This document shows positions 56,530-64,000 of a stretch of DNA of 64,000 nucleotides, in pieces (within the stretch, counting starts at the first letter, position 1; each line of letters opens with the position of its first letter). The DNA is from Centaurea solstitialis (lineage: Eukaryota; Streptophyta; Magnoliopsida; Asterales; Asteraceae): positions 19,099,726 to 19,163,725 of the forward strand of contig CM058041.1 in the NCBI GenBank assembly GCA_030169165.1, given 5' to 3'. Both the position numbers and the translations under genes were made by a program. The notes below the pieces were generated by a model that was not told where the DNA came from, ran no database searches, and saw only the letters and a list, made by a program, of their open reading frames with translations.

Positions 56530-59500
56530 TGCCTACTATTGGTGTGCAATTGCAAATCGAAGACCATCATGTAAATTTCTTTGTTTTTTCCATTTTTTTG
56601 TTAATTTATTTTTACAAAAACTTAAGTGCAATCAAACGGAACCGTTTTCATAAGTCATTTATATGATATACCAATTTATACGTACCATTTCATAATTAAT
56701 ACGTACAACTTTCAGGTGATAATTGATAACGGCATACTACAAGTAACAATATCAAACCCGGAGGGGATTGTGACGGGCGTACGATACAATGGACTTGATA
56801 ATGTGCTCGAGGGTCTTAACAATGAAAGTGACCGAGGGTTAGTCACATATCAAATCATACATTTATTGTTTTATAAAGATGATACAACACTTGATGAGTT
56901 GAGAAAAAAATTAATCTTCAGTTTACGTATGTTTCTTATTGAGAAAATGCAGGTACTGGGATGTCGTTTGGAGTGCTTTAGATGGCTCAGGAAGAACAGG
57001 AGTGTTTGAAGTGTACATTCTCCATCATTCTCAAATAAACCTTTTCTTTTCTAGGATCGAATTATAAATCAAATCCCGTGGCTTGAAATTGAAAGACAAA
57101 TAAGAAATACCGTAAAAACAACTAAGTCCAATTTTTTCTATGTATTTTCTAATTGATCATTCATCATTTCTTTAAAATTGACTTAATAGACTTAATCTAT
57201 CAAATATATAGTTCCCAAAGACCATATCAACTTATAATAGTCTTGTTGAGGGAGAATCAAACTAGAAATTGATTAATTTGTAAGAAGGTGAGAAGTTCGA
57301 AAGTCATATATAATTCACATTCAAAAGGGACACAAACAACTTGGTGAATGCGGCACTTTTTGATCAAATTTGAGTTAGGATACTTATTGCGTTTAATCCT
57401 ATATCATTAAATATACCGTGTAATCATATATGACGGTAGAATTTCTCATTTTCTTGCGAATTGGTTGTCTTCAATCTCGATTCAACCTATACCTATTTTT
57501 CTATTTATAGAATCAAAGCGACAAGTTTGAAGGTGATTGTGGAAAGTGAGGAAATAGTTGAGGTTTCTTTTTCAAGGCCTTGGGATCCTTCCCTAAAAGG
57601 AAAGTTTGTTCCTTTAAACATAGACAAGAGGTTCATTTTGCTTCGTGGTTGCTCTGGTTTCTATACTTACGCCATTTACGAACACTTGGGTTCACAAGAA
57701 TGGCAACCCTTCAGTCTTGGTGAAACCCGAGTTGCATTCAAGCTCAGAAAAGACAAGTAAGTAAAATCATATTATATATATATATATATTATTACGAACA
57801 TGAGGATAGCCGAGAGCGCATCACGTGACATATTCAAAATAATACAAGATTATTCAGAATATTATGCATTATTCAACATGAATATAATTAAGTATTCCGA
57901 CTGAATAATACTGAATGTTATGTTATTCGATCTGAATACTGTATTATTCACCTTGAATAATGCATAATATTCATTCACCTTGAATAATGCATAATATTCA
58001 AACTAAATATGCCACGTGACGCTCGGCTGGCCTCACGTTCGCATTCAAATTTGAGTTTCCATTTGAACCTAACCCTTTATATATACACACATATTACGGG
58101 AGGCTAATGACACCCCTATACATTGTTAAGTGTTGTATCCTATCACATGATTTTCTCCTTACATACATCAACACCAAAACCCATTTTTTATGTCTCCAAT
58201 GCATGATCAATTGACCTGATTTTGACATTAACAAGGGTGCCAATAACATTGTCCATATATCATTAGACCTTAATTAATGTTGTTTTAATTAATTAGGTTT
58301 CACTACATGGCGGTGGCGGACGATAGGAAAAGGTACATGCCATTGCCAGATGACCGATCGCCAGGAAGAGGCCAACCCCTCGCGTATCCAGAAGCCGTTC
58401 TACTCGTCAATCCAGTCGAACCCGACTTCAAAGGAGAGGTATACATAATAATTCACTACAAATTTAATTAAAGATCCATCTTTTTAGAAATATATACAAA
58501 AGGTAATTAATAACATTGTTTCTTGATATTAAGGTTGTAGTAAAATATTCTCTATTCACTGTTTGTTTTTTTAGATAAGGTTCACCTGGGTTTGCCCAGA
58601 CTCTATTCACTGTTTCTTTGTTTGTGCATGAAGGTGGATGACAAATACCAGTATACTTGCGAGAACCGAAACCTAATGGTTCATGGCTGGATATCAAATG
58701 ATCCTCCATTAGGGTTTTGGCAGATTACTCCTAGTGATGAATTTCGAACCGGTGGACCCTTAAAACAGAACCTTTGTTCGCACGTCGGCCCTACTTGTTT
58801 AGCCGTAAGATCTTATAATACACAACCTTTTTTCGCATACATACGCCCCGAGCCTATAAAATATCATCCCGTTTCATTTCTTGTGTCCGATAGGTTTTTG
58901 TTGGTGCCCACTATGCCGGAGACGATTTAGTCCCAAAATTCGGTCAAGGAGAGCCATGGAAGAAGGTCTTTGGACCCGTTTTTATCTATCTCAACTCCCT
59001 AATAGATGAATCAGACCCTCTTACCCTTTGGGAAGATGCAAAAAGACAGGTAAATGACAACAAAATAGCACTATAAAATAGAGGTGGGCAAAAATCGGGC
59101 CGGGCCGGGCCTTGACCGGGCCTCGTAAAGACCGGGATTTTTGGGCCTTGGTTTGACCGGGCTTGGGCCTTGAGTGTGACACCCGGGCCCGTTACATGTA
59201 GAAAAAGCCTAGGCTTTAAGGACTGGGCTAGGCCCGGTCCTTGAAGAATTTTTTTTTCCTTTTTTTCCCCTTTTTTTCTAACTTATATAATTACAATTAT
59301 TTTAATAATTCTAATAATAATGGTAATATACAATATAAACTAGATTTATTTTATTTTAAACCACTAAAACTAAACTATACAAAACAAGTATATTTCAAAA
59401 GTTCAAGAAATTACGAAAATGCCACTGAAAACGGGCCGGGCCTTGGACCGGGCCTTTCGGGCCTGCCGGCCGGGTCGGGCTTTCAAAACTTCCAAAACTA

Positions 59501-62500
59501 GGCCCGGGCTAGGCCCTTCGGGCTAGGACCGGGCTTTGGTCGGGCCGGGCCGGATGCCCATCTCTACTATAAAATAAATATTCCATTTAGGGTTATGGGT
59601 TTATGGCTTGAATTAGGGTTTAGGGTTTCATGTTGTTTCATTTTTTATTTTAAAAATCAGATGATGGTTGAGGTGAAAAGTTGGCCTTATAGTTTTGCGG
59701 CATCTGAGGATTTTCAGAAATCAAATGAGCGAGGTAGTGTTTATGGGAAACTACTCGTTCGCGATAGGTAATTACTCGTATGCTAAGTCAAGATTGATCA
59801 TTTGGTTCATTTGAAACGAAGTTTTCAAATTTGTTCGTTTCAGATTCGTTAACGACAACGACATGCCAATAGATGGTGCATACGTTGGGTTAGCTCTACC
59901 GGGAGAAGTCGGATCATGGCAAAGAGAATGCAAGGTGATCATTCGGGTTATTATCAATCACATACTTGAAAAGCTAGTATAAGTCAAGAACTACATCCTT
60001 TACTATATCAAAATTTGTTCTTTTAAAACACCCAACTATTTTTAGGCATTCTAATATAGTAATTAATGGACTTTAAGCTTACAGGACAAACTATGAATCA
60101 AGTAGCGAGTCGAGTAACAAGTTACTCAAGCTTGACTCGAGACTACGTATAACAAAGTTAGGTTTATATAGGACACTAAAACTATGTAAGTGTTTTAATA
60201 GTATGTTTTATAGGACATACGGTTATATATAGAACCAAACGATGAACTATTTTGTTTAAAGGTACTATTATAGGTTTATAGGACGTTGACATCTTAACAA
60301 GGTTTTTAGGAAACTTTTAAAATAAAATGTTTTATTAGCTATTTTGTAGGACAATTTTGAGAAATGTGTTATAAACACATTTTTATGGGGGATTTGTTTT
60401 TATAAAGACACTTTTTTCAAATAGTGCCTTATTTTATAAGTAATACGACATTTTATTTTAAAAGTGCCCATAGAATTTGTTAAAACACTAAAAAACAACC
60501 TATAAACTTATTGCAACACGTTAGATATGACATTTTAACATTTGGTCCTAAAAACTTATGTCCAATAAAGCATTCTATTTGGACACGTACTTACGTAATT
60601 TGGGTGTTCTATAAATTATTTTGTTGTAATACGACTAGCTCATTTATTTGCTTAAGCTCGTGGATTTATATATTTCTGATAATATAAACTGTAATATATA
60701 AATATGAATTGAGCTTTAGAACAACTTAAGTCAAACAATTGATCTTATGGAACTCGACTTGTAAATAAGCACACTTTATTATGCGTTCGGGATCGACTCG
60801 AGCTCGAATTTATAAAGTTCAAGCTCGAGACAAACAAGCTTGAGCTCGAGTAGCAATAAGTTAACATTTAAAATAGATCTTGTTAACTTATTTTAAGATA
60901 CTTTAAAAAAGTGTCATAACCTTTCATGTATAAAACATTTATCAAAATTGTCATAAAAAATTTAATTATCCTAACAACTTGTTGTAATGTCCCTAGATAG
61001 AACACATGTTAGATTGTTCTATATAGTTAAAGTTCCATTATATTATTCTATTAACACATGTGTGTCCTAAAAAACTCAATTTGTCATGTAGGATTACCAA
61101 TTTTGGACGAAAACGTATGAGAATGGAGATTTTTGCATTAACAACGTAAGGACGGGAGTCTACAACCTATATGCTTGGGTCCCCGGATTTCTTGGTGACT
61201 ACCGAAACGATGTTACTCTAACCATCACCCCAGGTAGTTCGAGTATAAAAGGGATGATACTTTTTCCATTTCCAGCCTCTATTTAGAACTATTACTTACA
61301 GCTGATAACCTTTTTCCAAACTTTGGAAAATACTAGGTTGCCAAATTAACGTGGGTACTCTCATCTACGAGCCTCCACGAAATGGTCCTACATTGTGGGA
61401 CATCGGGATCCCTGATCGATCTGCTGCCGAATTCCATGTTCCGGATCCTAATCCACAATACGTGAACAGGCTTTTTCTTGATCAACCTCAAAAGTTTGTT
61501 CTAAATTTATTTTTAAGAAATTAGATACATTTTATTATTTGACAATGGGTACTTATAATGTCAAATGGTACAACCAACTATGCTTAAAATGGTTGTACCT
61601 TAATACATTGAACGCTAATCCATATTATACAACGTTTTTCAAAATATAAAAAAAATTATCCAGAACAATTAAATCACTTAACTTCTATATCCACTTTGCA
61701 TTAGAAGTTGTACAATTCTTTCATTTTATGTTACTTTAATGCATCATGCAACAAGATTTATACATTTTCTTTAAGAACTTATTTGATTTTGTTTGTTTTT
61801 CTTAGCAATTTTAGGCAATATGGATTGTGGGAAAGATATGGAGAGTTGTACCCTGAAGGAGACTTGGTGTTCACTGTTGGAGATAGTGACTATGCCAAAG
61901 ATTGGTTTTATGCTCAAGTAACAAGGTACAACTTTTTCAGCATTTCCTTTACTCTAAAAAACTAGCCTAGTTTTTATTTTGCCACTTTTGTGTCAATAAA
62001 TTATAAACAATATTATAGTAGCATTATCAACAAAATATACCAATGCCATAATATATCAATAGACACAACACTATTAACAAAATATATCAAGGCTACTACA
62101 AAACCGTGTATAAATTATTGATACAAAAAGAAAATTTTTTGGGTGATAAGTTTCGAGGCAACGCAATTTATTAAACGAATTTGAGCATCCATGAGTTAAC
62201 CTTTTCATGTGTGTACGTACTAGAAGTAGAGTTTTTCGCATTATTATAAAATGAGGATGATAATATAACTTGTTAAATCATTATGATTTAGGAGAAAAGC
62301 AGATAATTCATATGAAGGAACAACGTGGCAGATCAAGTTTAAGCTAGAAGATGTTCAACAAACTGCTATTTATAAGCTTCGAATAGCATTGGCTGGTGCC
62401 ACTTTTGCCGAACTACAGGTAATAAGCATGAATTTTCTATCAATATGCTAAAACACAAGGAAAAATAGCAAAAAACCTATGGAATTGGTCCAAGAAAAGT

Positions 62501-62822
62501 TTGTATGGTTTCTTTTCCTCAATTTTTGTCCGTTATAACTGTCGATGTATACTAATTAAGTTTTTATTTACAGGTTCGGGTAAATGATAGAAGTAAACCA
62601 CGTCCTTTGTTTACAACAGGACTGATAGGACGAGATAATGCAATTGCAAGGCATGGGATTCACGGGCTATATTGGTTGTATAGTGTGGATGTTTTGGGCT
62701 CTTTACTCTTAGAAGGAGATAACACATTTTATTTCACACAACCACGGGCGCAGAGTCCTTTCCAAGCCATCATGTACGATTATATTCGGTTGGAAGGTCC
62801 TAGCACAGAACTTACAGTTTGA
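56530..62822 (+). CDS. Rhamnogalacturonate lyase family protein (PL4), 14 coding exons
   Basis: Exons: 56530-56571, 56716-56837, 56953-57012, 57511-57756, 58297-58438, 58634-58804, 58894-59049, 59661-59767, 59844-59934, 61092-61233, 61337-61493, 61806-61925, 62292-62418, 62574-62822; 1932 nt, 643 residues, all phases consistent. The N-terminal catalytic region includes NPEGIVTGVRYNG, WDPSLKGKFVPLNIDKRF and KDKFHYMAVADDR. A fibronectin-like middle domain lies at about 370-450. The C-terminal carbohydrate-binding-like domain includes RQYGLWERY, GLIGRDNAIARHGIHG and YDYIRLEGP. PL4 lyases cleave the rhamnogalacturonan I backbone of pectin by beta-elimination. No signal peptide is visible at this start, as in several plant relatives, so secretion is unclear. 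Closest remembered relatives are At1g09890/At1g09910. The exon 12 acceptor (61805) has a competing AG at 61814. Confidence 0.93.
59079..59566. mobile_element. hAT-type MITE with GGGCCGGGC subterminal words, lyase intron 7
   Basis: It starts TAGAGGTGGGCA and ends TGCCCATCTCTA, perfect inverted repeats flanked by a perfect 8-bp duplication CTATAAAA (59071-59078, 59567-59574). Subterminal regions are packed with CGGGCCGGGC and GGCCCGG words around an AT-rich core. It lies 30 nt after exon 7 and about 95 nt before exon 8. Confidence 0.93.
60090..60860. repeat. Repeat in lyase intron 9 with GAGCTCGAG-type words
   Basis: GCGAGTCGAG, CTTGACTCGAG, GACTCGAGCTCG and TTGAGCTCGAG words mark both sides of an AT-rich block of about 770 bp. 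It resembles a hAT MITE with TCGAG subterminal words, but exact ends and duplication were not found. Confidence 0.4.
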
Positions 62823-63208
62823 AATGTTTCTAATATCAAGTGTTTATTGTTCTTGAACTAATTGCTGATGGTATATGAGTAAATAAAATGGTTATGTTAG
62901 TAAATGAGGGATAGTAGAAATGGAAAGAAAGATACCAAAAAATAATAATAATACCATCATAACATAATGATAATTTCATTCATAATACAAGGAGACACTT
63001 ATCATAATTCATGACCATTATATATAACATAACATTTGTAATTCATAGACTTGTTAGAAGAAATGAATTCTCAATAATTTGTTATGCCTGCATCAAATGG
63101 TTAATGTTCATATGCTTTGATAGGTAGCGTGTATGTGTTAGTAAGGCGGTTAATATTAGCACAACCCACTGTAATAAAGTTGAGTTTGTAAATTATAAGT
63201 CTCTTAGG
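62823..63208 (+). other. 3' UTR of the lyase gene and intergenic DNA
   Basis: AATAAA at about 62881 is a plausible poly(A) signal 60 nt after the stop codon. Nothing else is seen. Confidence 0.45.
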
Positions 63209-64000
63209 TGTCGTTTGTTTTTTAAGAGGTCTAAAGTCTGAAGTCTGATTACATGTCTGAAAAGTGAGAGGTGGTGCTGAAATCTGAAATCTAAACTTAT
63301 AAGGCTGTTTGTTTTTTAATGTTTGAAGTCTGAACCAAAATTAAAAATACTCATTAATTTATCAATAATTTTTAATATTAAAATGGTATTAATGGTGGGC
63401 CATTTGTAAGGGTAATTTGGTACTTTTGACAAGAGTGTTGATGCCCTAGTCAATCTATCCACCGCCACTGTCTTCCCTTTCCTTTGTTAACTTCACCTTC
63501 CAACCCCCTCTCTCTACCCCCTTCAAACTTCCACCACCGCCACTGTCATGGCCACCTCCACCTCCACCGCCACCGCCACTGCCATCGTCACCGTCGCTCT
63601 CTTTCTTTCTTCTATTTCCATCGCCGCCACCAGTATGAGAAGTAGACGCGCCTCCGTCACTCTCTCTACCCCTTAAAACTCCCACCTCCGCCACCGCCGG
63701 TTCGAGAAGCAGAAGCGGCGGTGAAGAAGGCGACGGTGTGTGGCCGCGGCGTTGGAGAAGGCGACGGTTTGTGGCAGCGGCGGTGGAAAAGAGACGGTCT
63801 GTGGCGGCGGTGGGAGAGAAGACGACGGTGTGTGGCGGCGGTGGGAGAGAAGACGACGGTGTGGCGGCGGTGGGAGGAGGATGAGGTACATACGTTCTTT
63901 AACTAAAACCCAGAAGAGCAAGGAAGAAGATATAGATCATTTAGAGGTTTTCAGAGTTTAATCTCTCACTTTTTCTTTCAGATGGTTTTTCAGACTTAAG
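63209..64000. other. GC-rich low-complexity block, possibly inside a truncated MITE-like element
   Basis: GGTGTCGTTTGTTTTTTAAG and AAGTCTGAAGTCTGA words open the region; TTTTTCAGACTTAAG at the window edge is their inverse, so an element may straddle the border. The interior has a CCACCGCC-rich part (63460-63620) and a GGCGGCGGTGGGAGAGAAG repeat with a 29-bp period (63800-63875). Open frames occur on both strands and look like composition artefacts. Confidence 0.4.

Noticed and set aside
63455..63961. Gly-, Pro- and Arg-rich frames on both strands near the right edge
   Set aside because: Low-complexity composition, mutual overlap, no start context or domain.

Overview
This is nuclear DNA of a flowering plant, almost certainly a eudicot. 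The genes have many introns with plant-type AT-rich introns and GT-AG borders. The host proteins are recognisable plant families (CBL-interacting kinase, P-class PPR, plant rhamnogalacturonate lyase). The intergenic space is filled with plant LTR retrotransposons, SINEs and MITEs. An asterid, perhaps Asteraceae, is a guess only; nothing here proves the family.

Layout. 1-767: first coding exon (minus strand) of a symplekin-like polyadenylation factor whose remainder lies left of the window. 1646-7993: a complete Ty1/Copia retrotransposon with unusual TA...TA LTR ends. 8.4-12.5 kb: two MITEs and decayed retroelement coding fragments. 12551-21018: a very young Ty3/Gypsy chromovirus of Tekay/Del type with a chromodomain. 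21-32.5 kb: a gene-free repeat district holding a SINE, hAT-, Harbinger- and Mutator-type MITEs, a decayed Copia element, and a 1.58-kb poly(A)-tailed retroposon with a 19-bp target duplication. 32.5-38.0 kb: CIPK8, 14 coding exons (+). 39.7-41.4 kb: an intronless PPR gene (-), convergent with CIPK8. 44.3-48.95 kb: a small TRAF-type zinc-finger membrane protein gene (+). 56.5-62.8 kb: a rhamnogalacturonate lyase gene (+) with 14 coding exons. More MITEs, tandem repeats and a 1.1-kb fold-back element lie between and inside these genes.

The PPR, TRAF zinc-finger and rhamnogalacturonate lyase genes are neighbours in the same way as, from memory, Arabidopsis At1g09890-At1g09920, so this looks like an ancient syntenic block. 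The genes are not an operon-like unit: CIPK8 serves calcium signalling, the PPR protein organelle RNA, the lyase pectin.

The most interesting signals concern RNA processing of retroelements. The Tekay element carries a 96-nt, in-frame, stop-containing intron exactly between Gag and protease-Pol. The Copia element appears to start Gag inside its LTR and to splice out the primer-binding site. All exon borders and repeat ends below were read by eye from the sequence; no database search was run.
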